The position numbers were made by a program, and so were the translations under genes. Below, in pieces: positions 29,918 to 38,603 of a stretch of 64,000 bases of DNA. Within the stretch, counting starts at the first letter, position 1, and each line of letters begins with the position of its first letter. The notes under the pieces are model-generated. The model saw only the letters and a program-made list of their open reading frames with translations. It made no database searches and was not told the DNA's origin. Source of the stretch: Streptomyces sp. NBC_01429 (GTDB lineage: Bacteria > Actinomycetota > Actinomycetes > Streptomycetales > Streptomycetaceae); contig NZ_CP109599.1 of assembly GCF_036231945.1 (NCBI RefSeq), positions 6,103,501 to 6,167,500 on the forward strand, given 5' to 3'.

Positions 29918-29983
29918 GACACCTCGCACCTCCCGTCCGGTATGTACCCACATTCCCGTCTTCGGATGCCTGTGCGGCCGGGG

Positions 29984-30328
29984 TCAGTGCACGACGCTGT
30001 AGCTCCGCCACGGGCCGGAGCCGGGGGCGATCACGTCGGAGACCGTGGTGGCGATGTAGATGGTGTTCCCGCCGGTGCAGTCGGCCGTCCGGTACATCAC
30101 GATGTCGACCAGCGTGCGGTTCGTGACCGCGACGGCGCCGGCCGGTGCGAGGCGGTGGCAGCCCCTGACCGACGGGTTGTCCACCTGGAGCAGGCGCTTC
30201 TGCCCGGTCTCGTACGCGATGGTGCCCAGGGCGCTGCGGCCGAGGCCGGAACAGCCGGTGGTGGCGGCGAGGGCGAGGCACGCTGCCCCGGCGGCGAGGC
30301 CGAGGCGCCGGTGCTGGGTCACGGACAT
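29984..30328 (-). CDS. Small putative lipoprotein
   Basis: A 114-residue protein with signal MSVTQHRRLGLAAGAACLALAATTGCSG ending in a lipobox-like TTGC. The mature part of about 85 residues has two further cysteines (GCHRL and TADCTGG) likely forming a disulphide, plus a beta-rich pattern. GAGGACC lies upstream of the ATG. No recognised family. Confidence 0.68.
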   Translation of the reverse strand: MSVTQHRRLGLAAGAACLALAATTGCSGLGRSALGTIAYETGQKRLLQVDNPSVRGCHRLAPAGAVAVTNRTLVDIVMYRTADCTGGNTIYIATTVSDVIAPGSGPWRSYSVVH

Positions 30329-30595
30329 GGGCGGTCCTCGTCTGTGCGGGGGCGGCGTGCGCGGTGACTGGCGGCCGGTCCGTGCGGGTCCGGCGCTGGA
30401 GGTCACACTGCCCGATTCCCGGGGCGGCGGCACCCGGGGCGGGGCCGGCCGGGCGAGCGGGCCCCTGGCCGGGCGGGCGCGCTCCGCGGGCCGACGGGGT
30501 CGCGGCTCCTTGTTGTGCCGCCCGCCTCGACCGGTGGGTCATACAGGGCATACCGTGGTTATTAGCACCATCGGTCCGGCGTCTGGGGGCCCATC

Positions 30596-31621
30596 ATGGT
30601 CGAGGAACTGGTCATCGCGGTCATAGCGGTGCTCTGCGCGTGCGCTCTGTACGCGATGGCAGCCGCTCGGGTCGTCAAACAGTACGAGCGAGGCGTGGTC
30701 TTCCGCCTCGGCCGGCTGCGCGAGGGCGTCCGGGGACCCGGATTCACGACGGTCGTCCCGTTCGTGGACAAGCTGCGCAAGGTCAACATGCAGATCGTGA
30801 CGATGCCGGTCCCGGCACAGGACGGCATCACGCGCGACAACGTCACCGTGCGCGTCGACGCGGTGATCTATTTCAAGGTCGTGGACGCGGCCGACGCGGT
30901 GATCCGGGTGGAGGACTACCGCTTCGCGGTGTCCCAGATGGCCCAGACGTCGCTGCGGTCGATCATCGGCAAGAGCGATCTCGACGACCTGCTGTCGAAC
31001 CGCGAGAAGCTGAACCAGGGCCTGGAGCTGATGATCGACAGCCCGTCGATCGGCTGGGGCGTGCAGATCGACCGCGTCGAGATCAAGGACGTGTCGCTGC
31101 CCGAGACGATGAAGCGGTCCATGGCGCGCCAGGCCGAGGCGGACCGTGAGCGCCGCGCCCGGGTGATCAACGCGGACGCGGAGCTACAGGCGTCGAAGAA
31201 GCTCTCCGAAGCGGCCAAGCAGATGTCCGGCCAGCCGGCCGCGCTCCAGCTGCGGCTGTTGCAGACCGTGGTGGCCGTGGCCGCCGAGAAGAACTCCACG
31301 CTGGTCCTGCCGTTCCCCGTCGAGCTGCTCCGCTTCCTGGAGCGGGCGACGCCTTCCGAGGCGGTACAGGCAGTGCAGGCGGTCTCGGGAGCCGTGCAGG
31401 CGACGGGGGCGACGGGGGCGGGAGCGGGAGCCGAAACCACTTCCGCGGCCACTTCCGCACCCGCGGCACCCGCGACGCCACCAGCACCGTCCGCGCCCAC
31501 CGACCTCGTGCCGCCGGTCGAACCTGCCGTCCCGGCCGGTGCCTCGCCGGTCGAACCGGCCCCGGCCGTGGACGAGGAGACCGCGGCGGCCGGGTCGGCT
31601 CCGGTGCCGCCCCGGCGCTGA
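30596..31621 (+). CDS. Slipin family SPFH/band 7 protein
   Basis: A 341-residue membrane-scaffold protein. One N-terminal helix (residues 4-26) is followed by the SPFH domain, with VVKQYERGVVFRLGRLREGVRGPGF, the slipin hallmark VRVDAVIYFKVVDAADAV, LRSIIGKSDLDDLLSNREKLN and VEIKDVSLPETMKRSMARQAEADRERRARVINADAE. The C-terminal 90 residues are an Ala/Pro/Thr-rich low-complexity tail. Slipins organise membrane microdomains; they are often paired with an NfeD protein, which is not seen next to this gene. Confidence 0.9.
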   Translation: MVEELVIAVIAVLCACALYAMAAARVVKQYERGVVFRLGRLREGVRGPGFTTVVPFVDKLRKVNMQIVTMPVPAQDGITRDNVTVRVDAVIYFKVVDAADAVIRVEDYRFAVSQMAQTSLRSIIGKSDLDDLLSNREKLNQGLELMIDSPSIGWGVQIDRVEIKDVSLPETMKRSMARQAEADRERRARVINADAELQASKKLSEAAKQMSGQPAALQLRLLQTVVAVAAEKNSTLVLPFPVELLRFLERATPSEAVQAVQAVSGAVQATGATGAGAGAETTSAATSAPAAPATPPAPSAPTDLVPPVEPAVPAGASPVEPAPAVDEETAAAGSAPVPPRR

Positions 31622-31738
31622 AGCCGCTGGTCAGGGCCGACTGTCAGACCCCCCGCCTAGACTCGCAGAGGTAATCGGATCTTGGGTGCCCCAGCGGCCC
31701 CAGGTCCGGCGGGCCTTGGCGGGAGGGAGTCGACGACC

Positions 31739-34738
31739 ATGAACCAGTTCGCCGTTCCGGCGGGCCGGGCCGCCGTCTTCCTGCCCGCCGGACTGCCGCG
31801 CGAGGGACGCGTCGCCTTCTGGTCCCCGGACCCGTTCCGGTCCCCGGACGCGCCGGACGGAGGCCCGCCGCCCCGGCCGCCGGGCGAGGAGGGCGAGGTG
31901 GCCCCGGCGGGGCTCGGCGCGGGAGAGCTGACGGTCGTACGGGACGAGGGGGAAGAGGGAGTGCGGGCGCGCACGGTGCCCGCCGTTCTGCTGTCCGTCG
32001 CCGAGGCGCTCCCGCTGCTGGTCCGCGCCCGGCACGACAGGTCCGCGCATCCCGCCGCCGCGTGCTGGGGCGCCGCCGCGCTGCACGCGCTGCACCTGAC
32101 CGCGCGCGGCCGGCTGCTTCCCGGGCTGACCGCGTCGGACCACGACGCCTGGCGGGCCGGCCCGCTCGACGCCGACGACATCGCGCAGTTGAGGGCCATC
32201 GCCGCCGCCATGCCACCCGAGGCGCACGCCGTACCGCTCACGCGCGAGGCCCCGTTCCGGCTGCCCGACCCGGAGGCGCTGGTGCGGGCCTTCCTGGACG
32301 CCGTGGCCGACTCCCTGCCGCGTACCCCGGCCGCCGCCCACGCGGCGGGCGCTCCGTTCGCGGCGCGGGCCGGGCAGCATCTCCCGGGGGCCAGGACCTG
32401 GGCCGCCGAGGCGGCGGCGGGGATGGACGCGGGGGTGCGGGTCTCGCTGCGGCTCGATCTGTCGGCGTACGAGCTGTTCGACCACGCGGAAGCGGTGGCC
32501 GCCCCGGCGCCCGCGACGTACGAGGAACGGGCGGACAGCGAAGGGGCGGACAGGGACCGGGACGCCGGCTCCGCTCGCCGTTACCCCGGGGGCGCCGAGG
32601 CGGACGACGCCGTGCGCCGGGCCGGTGCCGCCCTGGTGCAGATCCACAGCCTGGCCGATCCGACCCTGGTCATCGACGCGGCCGCGCTCTGGGCGGGGGA
32701 GAAGGCCGACAGCTTCGGACCGCGCGCCCGGATCGACGCGATGCTCGCGCTGCGCCGGGCGGCCCGCGTCTGGTCCCCGCTCGCGCGGCTCCTGGAGCGC
32801 GACATCCCCGACGCGCTGCCGCTCTCCGAGGACGAGCTGTACGAGCTGCTCGGCCCCGGCGCCGCCCGCCTCGCCTCGGCCGGGGTCGCCGTGCACTGGC
32901 CCAGGGAGCTGGCCCGCACGCTGACCGCCGCCGCGGTCGTCAGGCCCGCGCCGGGCTCCGCGACGGACGGCACGCCGTTCTTCGACAGCGAGGAACTGCT
33001 CAAGTTCAACTGGCAGCTGGCGCTCGACGGCGATCCCCTCACCGAGGGGGAGATGGACGCGCTCGCCGAGTCGCACCGCCCGATCGTGCGGCTGCGCGAC
33101 CAGTGGGTGGTCGTCGACCCCGCCCTCGTGCGCAAGGCACGCAAGCGGGAGCTGGGCCTGCTGGAGCCGGTCGACGCGCTGGCCGCCGCACTCACCGGCA
33201 CCGCCGAGGTCGACGGCGAGACGGTCCAGGCCGTGCCGACGGGCGCGCTCGCGGCGCTGCGCGACCGGCTCCTCGCCGGACCCGCCACCGTTCCCCAGCC
33301 GCCCGCGCTCGCCGCCACGCTCCGCGACTACCAGCTGCGCGGGCTGGCCTGGCTGGACCTGATGACCTCCCTCGGCCTCGGCGGCTGCCTCGCTGACGAC
33401 ATGGGCCTCGGCAAGACCATCACGGTCATCGCCCTGCATCTGCACCGCGCCCGCCCCGCGCCGACGCTGGTCGTCTGCCCGGCGTCCCTCCTCGGCAACT
33501 GGCAGCGGGAGGTCACCCGCTTCGCGCCCGGGGTGCCCGTACACCGCTACCACGGCGCCGGACGCACCCTCGACGGCGTCTCGGAGGGCTTCGTGCTCAC
33601 CACGTACGGCACGATGCGCTCCAGCGCCGACGCGCTCGCCGCGCACTCCTGGGGGATGACCGTCGCCGACGAGGCCCAGCACGTGAAGAACCCGTTCTCG
33701 TCCACGGCCAAGGCGCTGCGCACCATCCCCTCGCCCGCCAGGGTCGCGCTGACCGGCACCCCCGTCGAGAACAACCTCTCCGAGCTGTGGGCCCTGCTCG
33801 ACTGGACCACCCCGGGGCTGCTCGGTCCGCTCAAGGCGTTCCGCTCCCGCCACGCCCGCATCGTGGAAAACGTCGAGAACGCCAGGAACGCCGACGTCAA
33901 GGACGCGGAGAACGAGGAGGCGGTGGAGCGGCTGGCCCGGCTGGTGCGGCCGTTCCTGCTGCGCAGGAAGAAGTCCGACCCCGGCATCGTGCCCGAGCTG
34001 CCACCGAAGACCGAGAGCGATCACCCCGTCGCCCTCACCCGGGAGCAGGCGTCGCTGTACGAGGCAGTCGTCCGCGAGACGATGGCGGCCATCGAGGCGG
34101 CCGAGGGCATCGCGCGCCGCGGTCTCGTCATGAAGCTGCTCACCTCCCTCAAACAGATCTGCAACCACCCGGCGCAGTATCTGAAGGAGGACGCGGCCCG
34201 GCTCACCGGCCGCTCCGGCAAGCTCGCCCTGCTGGACGAGCTGCTCGACACGATCCTCGCGGAGGACGGCTCGGTGCTGGTCTTCACCCAGTACGTGTCG
34301 ATGGCGCGGCTGCTCTCCGCCCACCTCACGGCCCGCGCGATCCCGTCCCAGCTGCTCCACGGCGGTACGCCCGTGCTGGAGCGTGAACGGATGGTCGACC
34401 GGTTCCAGTCCGGCGAGACCCCGGTCTTCGTCCTCTCCCTGAAGGCGGCGGGCACCGGTCTCAACCTGACCAGGGCCGGCCATGTCGTCCACTTCGACCG
34501 CTGGTGGAACCCGGCCGTGGAGGAGCAGGCCACCGACCGCGCCTACCGCATCGGCCAGACCCAGCCCGTGCAGGTCCACCGGCTGATCGCGGAGGGGACC
34601 GTCGAGGACCGGATCGCCGAGATGCTCGTCTCCAAACGGGCGCTGGCCGACGCCGTCCTCGGCTCGGGCGAGACCGCGCTGACCGAGCTGACCGACCGGG
34701 AACTGGGCGACCTGGTCTCCCTGCGGAGGCCCTCGTGA
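31739..34738 (+). CDS. SNF2-family DEAD/DEAH helicase-like ATPase
   Basis: A 999-residue SWI2/SNF2 ATPase. The N-terminal 450 residues are a bacterial SNF2-associated region without clear motifs. The motor has I DDMGLGKTI (about 552), II DEAQ (about 643), III LTGTPVENNLSELWALLDW, IV VLVFTQYVSM, V AAGTGLNLT and VI TDRAYRIGQTQPV. It probably moves proteins or other factors along double-stranded DNA. GGGAGGGAG lies just upstream of the ATG at 31739. Its stop overlaps the GTG of the SWIM gene, so the two are translationally coupled. Confidence 0.9.
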   Translation: MNQFAVPAGRAAVFLPAGLPREGRVAFWSPDPFRSPDAPDGGPPPRPPGEEGEVAPAGLGAGELTVVRDEGEEGVRARTVPAVLLSVAEALPLLVRARHDRSAHPAAACWGAAALHALHLTARGRLLPGLTASDHDAWRAGPLDADDIAQLRAIAAAMPPEAHAVPLTREAPFRLPDPEALVRAFLDAVADSLPRTPAAAHAAGAPFAARAGQHLPGARTWAAEAAAGMDAGVRVSLRLDLSAYELFDHAEAVAAPAPATYEERADSEGADRDRDAGSARRYPGGAEADDAVRRAGAALVQIHSLADPTLVIDAAALWAGEKADSFGPRARIDAMLALRRAARVWSPLARLLERDIPDALPLSEDELYELLGPGAARLASAGVAVHWPRELARTLTAAAVVRPAPGSATDGTPFFDSEELLKFNWQLALDGDPLTEGEMDALAESHRPIVRLRDQWVVVDPALVRKARKRELGLLEPVDALAAALTGTAEVDGETVQAVPTGALAALRDRLLAGPATVPQPPALAATLRDYQLRGLAWLDLMTSLGLGGCLADDMGLGKTITVIALHLHRARPAPTLVVCPASLLGNWQREVTRFAPGVPVHRYHGAGRTLDGVSEGFVLTTYGTMRSSADALAAHSWGMTVADEAQHVKNPFSSTAKALRTIPSPARVALTGTPVENNLSELWALLDWTTPGLLGPLKAFRSRHARIVENVENARNADVKDAENEEAVERLARLVRPFLLRRKKSDPGIVPELPPKTESDHPVALTREQASLYEAVVRETMAAIEAAEGIARRGLVMKLLTSLKQICNHPAQYLKEDAARLTGRSGKLALLDELLDTILAEDGSVLVFTQYVSMARLLSAHLTARAIPSQLLHGGTPVLERERMVDRFQSGETPVFVLSLKAAGTGLNLTRAGHVVHFDRWWNPAVEEQATDRAYRIGQTQPVQVHRLIAEGTVEDRIAEMLVSKRALADAVLGSGETALTELTDRELGDLVSLRRPS

Positions 34739-35982
34739 AGACGCGGCGCACGCCCCGGCACGACGACCGCCGTCGTACCTTCCCCGCCCTGCCCCCGAGG
34801 CCCGGCGCGCAGGACGACTTCGCCGCCACCTGGTGGGGCAACGCCTGGGTGGAGTCCATGGAGGAGAGCGCTCTCGACCCGGCCAGGCTCCAGCGCGGGC
34901 GCCGCTACGCGGACGGGGGCCATGTCGACGCGATCACCGTCACCCCCGGCCGGGTCATGGCGTACGTCCACGGCTCCAGGCCCCGCCCCTACCGCACGGA
35001 GATCCGGCTGCGCACCCTCGGCGAAGCCGACTGGGAGGACCTCCTCGACACGGCGGCGGCCCGCCCCGACCACATCGCCGCCCTGCTCGACAAGGACATG
35101 CCGCACACTCTCGCGGCCTCGGCCGACCTGCTGCCCTCCGCCGGTGATCTGACACCGGACTGCTCCTGCCCCGACGACGGCTACCCCTGCAAGCACGCCG
35201 CCGCGCTCTGCTACCAGACGGCCCGGCTCCTGGACGAGGACCCGTTCGTCCTCTTCCTGATGCGCGGCCGGGGCGAACGCGAGGTCCTCGCCGACCTGAC
35301 CCGCCGCAACGCCGCCCGCTCCGCCACCGAACGGGCCGCGACCGCACCGCCCATGCCCACGGTCGCGGCCGACGAGGTCCTCGCCCCGCGCACCTCGCGG
35401 GCGCTCCCGCCACCGTTCCCCGTCCCCGCGCTGCCCGGCAGGCCGCCCGCCTACCCGCACGTCACCGGCGCGCCCGATCCGCTGGCGCTCGACCTGCTCG
35501 CCACCGAGGCCGCGGCCCGCGCGCACACCTTCCTCACCACCGGGCTCGACCCCGTCGGCGCGCTCACCCCCTGGCAGGACGCGGTGCGCCTGGCCGCCGC
35601 CCACCCCGGCTCGGGACTCGCCGCCTCCACCCGCGCCCTCTACCGCGATCTGGCGGCGGCCCTCGACCGCACCCCGACCGATCTGGCCCGCGCCGTCGCG
35701 GCCTGGCGCCAGGGCGGCCCGGCGGGACTCGTCGTACTGGAAGAGGCGTGGGACCCGCCGGCCGGACCCTTCGACCGGGCCCGTCCGGCGCTCGTCGCGG
35801 CGGACTTCCCGCACTTCCGCCCCTGGCGCAACCGGCTCTCCACCCGGTCCCTCCAGCTCCGGTTCGGCCGAGACGCCCTCTGGTACGGATACGAGTCGGA
35901 CCGCGACCGGGAGGACTGGTGGCCGCGCGGCACCCCCGACACCGACCCGGTGGGCGCACTCGCGGCCCTGCTGGGGAGGTGA
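34735..35982 (+). CDS. SWIM zinc-finger protein
   Basis: A 415-residue protein coupled to the SNF2 gene through a GTGA overlap. The SWIM finger CSC...PCKH has its ligands at C143, C145, C152 and H154. The N-terminal part carries the family segment WWGNAWVESMEES and RGRRYADGGHVDAI. The C-terminal half (from about 240) is less conserved and ends in a region with DFPHFRPWRNRLSTRSLQLRFGRDALWYGYES. SWIM fingers bind DNA or proteins; constant pairing with SNF2 ATPases suggests that it guides the motor. Confidence 0.88.
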   Translation: MKTRRTPRHDDRRRTFPALPPRPGAQDDFAATWWGNAWVESMEESALDPARLQRGRRYADGGHVDAITVTPGRVMAYVHGSRPRPYRTEIRLRTLGEADWEDLLDTAAARPDHIAALLDKDMPHTLAASADLLPSAGDLTPDCSCPDDGYPCKHAAALCYQTARLLDEDPFVLFLMRGRGEREVLADLTRRNAARSATERAATAPPMPTVAADEVLAPRTSRALPPPFPVPALPGRPPAYPHVTGAPDPLALDLLATEAAARAHTFLTTGLDPVGALTPWQDAVRLAAAHPGSGLAASTRALYRDLAAALDRTPTDLARAVAAWRQGGPAGLVVLEEAWDPPAGPFDRARPALVAADFPHFRPWRNRLSTRSLQLRFGRDALWYGYESDRDREDWWPRGTPDTDPVGALAALLGR

Positions 35983-36029
35983 CCGGTAGGCTCGGATGTC
36001 CGTACGGAACGGCGGTCGAAGGGGGCGCG

Positions 36030-38483
36030 GTGGAAGCCGAGTTGGTGGCGCTGGCGACGGCGGTCGTGACGGCGCTGTTCCAGGAGGTCGCGACGGACGG
36101 CTGGACGCGCGCCCGCGACCGGATGGCGCGCTTCTTCGGCGCGCGGCGCTCCTCCGCCGCCACCCCGGACGCGGTGGGCTCCGACCTGGAGTCGGCGCGC
36201 GCCGCACTCGCCGCCGCCCGCCGGGACAACGACGAGGAGACCGCCCGCCGCCTGCACGACGAGTGGCGCGACCGGCTGCACCGCACCCTGCGGGCCGACC
36301 CGGACGCGGCGGCCGAGCTGCGCGAGCTGCTGGGCGAGCTGGCCCCCGGGACAACGGTGTTCAGCGGTGACGTCAGCGCGGGCTCCGCCGTGCAGGCGGC
36401 GGAGATCGGTACCCTCACCCAGCATCTCCACTTCCACGGCCCGGCCGCCGGAGGACGGCCCGACGCGGCGGTGGCCGTACTGCCGACGGCGGCGGACCAT
36501 CAGCTTCCGCTGGAGGAGGAGCCGTTCGAGAACAGGGACGAGCAGCGCGCCCGGGTCCTGCGGGCCCTCGACGAGCGGCGCGCATCCCCCCTCGTACGTC
36601 CGCTGACCGTCGTGTTCAGCGGAGTGGGCGGCATCGGCAAGACCGCGCTGGCCGTCCGGCTCGCCCACGAACTCGCCCCCCGCTTCACCGCGGGCAGCGC
36701 CTACATCGACCTGGACGAGTGGCGCACCGCCGGATCCGTCGACACCGAGGCGATCCTCAGACACCGGCTCCGCCGCCTCGGAGTGGCGGAGAGCTGGCTG
36801 CCGGGGGAGTACCGCGCGCTGGTCGAGCTGTACGCGGAGAAGACCCGGGGCGCGCGCACGGCGCTCGTCATCGACAACGCGTGGTCCGCCGACGAGATCA
36901 CCACCCTGCTTCCGCACTCCGCCGACGCGCTGGTCCTCGTCACCGGACAGCGGCGACTGCCCGGACTGGAGGCGCGCGGCGCGATCGGGCTCGCGCTGGG
37001 GCCGCTCTCCCACGAACACAGCTCCGAAGCGCTCCGCAAGATCGTCACCGCCGTACGGCCCGACGAGTCCCCCCGGACGACGGCCGCGCTCGCCCGCCTC
37101 TGTGAAGGCTTCCCCGCCGCCCTGCGCGCGGTGGGCACCCTGCTCCACGAGCACCCCACCAGACGTATGGAGCGGCTCGTCGCGGACCTCACGTCCCAAC
37201 TCCAGGAGAGGGGACTGCCCGTGGTGGAGGCGGTCTGGAACACGACGTACGAGGAGCTGCCCGCGCCCGCCGCGCTGCTCTACCGGCTGCTGCCCCAGCA
37301 CCCCGGCTACGACATCACGCCCGAGGCCGCCGCCGCCCTCCTCGGCACGGGCTTCGACGACGCGGAGGACGCGCTCGGCGCGCTGGTGCGGGCCGGGCTG
37401 CTGGAGATGTCGCCCTCCGCGTCACCCGCGTACGGCGGCGGACGCTTCCGCCTGCTCGGGCTGGTGCGCGCCCACGCCACGCGCTGCGCGGACCGGCACG
37501 GCGACCCCGCCGAGGCCGAGGAGGGGCTGCGCAGGCTTCTCCTCTGGTACCGCCGCCAGGCGGAGCGGGCCGACCGCACGATAGCGGCGAAACGGATGCG
37601 GCGGGCCGAGCCCGTTCCTGAGCTGCCGTACGCGCCCGACCTGCCGTTCGCGGACGAGCCGGACGCGCGGAGCTGGCTCGACGCCGAACGCAGGGCGCTG
37701 TACGGATGGGTCGGGATCGCGGCCGACCTCGGCGAGGACACCCACGCCTGGTCGCTGTGCGAGCCGCTGTGGAAGCACTACGAGGACCACGGCAATCATG
37801 ACGACGCGATCCGCGCGTTCACCGTGGGCCGCGACGCCGCCCAGCGCTGTGAGCGAGCCGACGCGCTGATCCGGCTGCGCTGCCAGCTGGCCCAGGCGCT
37901 CTGGTCCGGGGGCCGGGCGGGCGAGGCGGACACGGAGACGGCGCAGGCCGTACGGTCGGCCGAGGCGATCGTCCCCGGCACCAAACCGCACGCGTCGGCG
38001 CTGGAGTTCCGGGGCAAGTTCCTCGTGTGGCGCGGCGAGCCCGACCGGGCCGTCGACTTCTTCCGGCAGTCCCGCGACATCCATCGCGCCCTCCCGGTCC
38101 CGAACGACTACGGCGTCCTCCTCCAGAGCTTCCTGCTCGGCAGGACCCTGCGCGCCGCCGGCCGGCTGCCCGAGGCCGGGGCCGAGACGGACACCGCGCT
38201 CCGGCTGGCGCGCGAGCTGCGCCACGACCGGATGACCGCGCGCTGCGAGGCCGAACTCGGCCGTATCCAGCGCGCTCTGGGCCGGCCCGACCGCGCGGTG
38301 GCCGCGCTGGAGAAGGCGCTGGAGCTGGAGCGGCGGCGCGGCTCGACGTACGACGAGGCCGTGCTCGGCGAGGAACTCGCCGGTCTGGCCGAGGAGAGCG
38401 GTGACCGGCAGGCGGCGCAGGCGTACCGCGCCCGCGCGCACGAGCTGCGGGTACGGGCGGGGGCGGCGCCGGACACGCGCTGA
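36030..38483 (+). CDS. STAND NTPase (NB-ARC-like) with TPR-like C terminus
   Basis: An 817-residue NLR-like protein. Residues 1-110 are helical (VALATAVVTALFQEVATDGWTRARDRMARFFG), then SGDVSAGSAVQAAEIGTLTQHLHFHG is the beta-repeat linker seen in many Streptomyces STAND proteins. The NTPase has P-loop GVGGIGKT at 198-205, Walker B ALVIDNAW and sensor-like VLVTGQRRLPGL, then a winged-helix region. From about 540 to 817 are tetratricopeptide-like helices. No SARP DNA-binding domain is present, so it is not a standard antibiotic-cluster activator. It begins 47 bp after the SWIM gene at GTG behind GAAGGGGG. Its trigger and output are unknown. Confidence 0.82.
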   Translation: MEAELVALATAVVTALFQEVATDGWTRARDRMARFFGARRSSAATPDAVGSDLESARAALAAARRDNDEETARRLHDEWRDRLHRTLRADPDAAAELRELLGELAPGTTVFSGDVSAGSAVQAAEIGTLTQHLHFHGPAAGGRPDAAVAVLPTAADHQLPLEEEPFENRDEQRARVLRALDERRASPLVRPLTVVFSGVGGIGKTALAVRLAHELAPRFTAGSAYIDLDEWRTAGSVDTEAILRHRLRRLGVAESWLPGEYRALVELYAEKTRGARTALVIDNAWSADEITTLLPHSADALVLVTGQRRLPGLEARGAIGLALGPLSHEHSSEALRKIVTAVRPDESPRTTAALARLCEGFPAALRAVGTLLHEHPTRRMERLVADLTSQLQERGLPVVEAVWNTTYEELPAPAALLYRLLPQHPGYDITPEAAAALLGTGFDDAEDALGALVRAGLLEMSPSASPAYGGGRFRLLGLVRAHATRCADRHGDPAEAEEGLRRLLLWYRRQAERADRTIAAKRMRRAEPVPELPYAPDLPFADEPDARSWLDAERRALYGWVGIAADLGEDTHAWSLCEPLWKHYEDHGNHDDAIRAFTVGRDAAQRCERADALIRLRCQLAQALWSGGRAGEADTETAQAVRSAEAIVPGTKPHASALEFRGKFLVWRGEPDRAVDFFRQSRDIHRALPVPNDYGVLLQSFLLGRTLRAAGRLPEAGAETDTALRLARELRHDRMTARCEAELGRIQRALGRPDRAVAALEKALELERRRGSTYDEAVLGEELAGLAEESGDRQAAQAYRARAHELRVRAGAAPDTR

Positions 38484-38603
38484 ACCCGCCACGGCCGGAA
38501 GCGGTCAGCGGGGGGGGGCGATGTCTGAAGTGGGCGGGGCCAGAGGCGGGCGTGATCTGGAGCGGGCTGGGCCAGAGGTGGGCGAGGTCTGAAGCGGGCG
38601 CGG

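Noticed and set aside
31631..34579. 982-codon minus-strand open frame opposite the SNF2 gene
   Set aside because: Antisense shadow of a motif-complete helicase.
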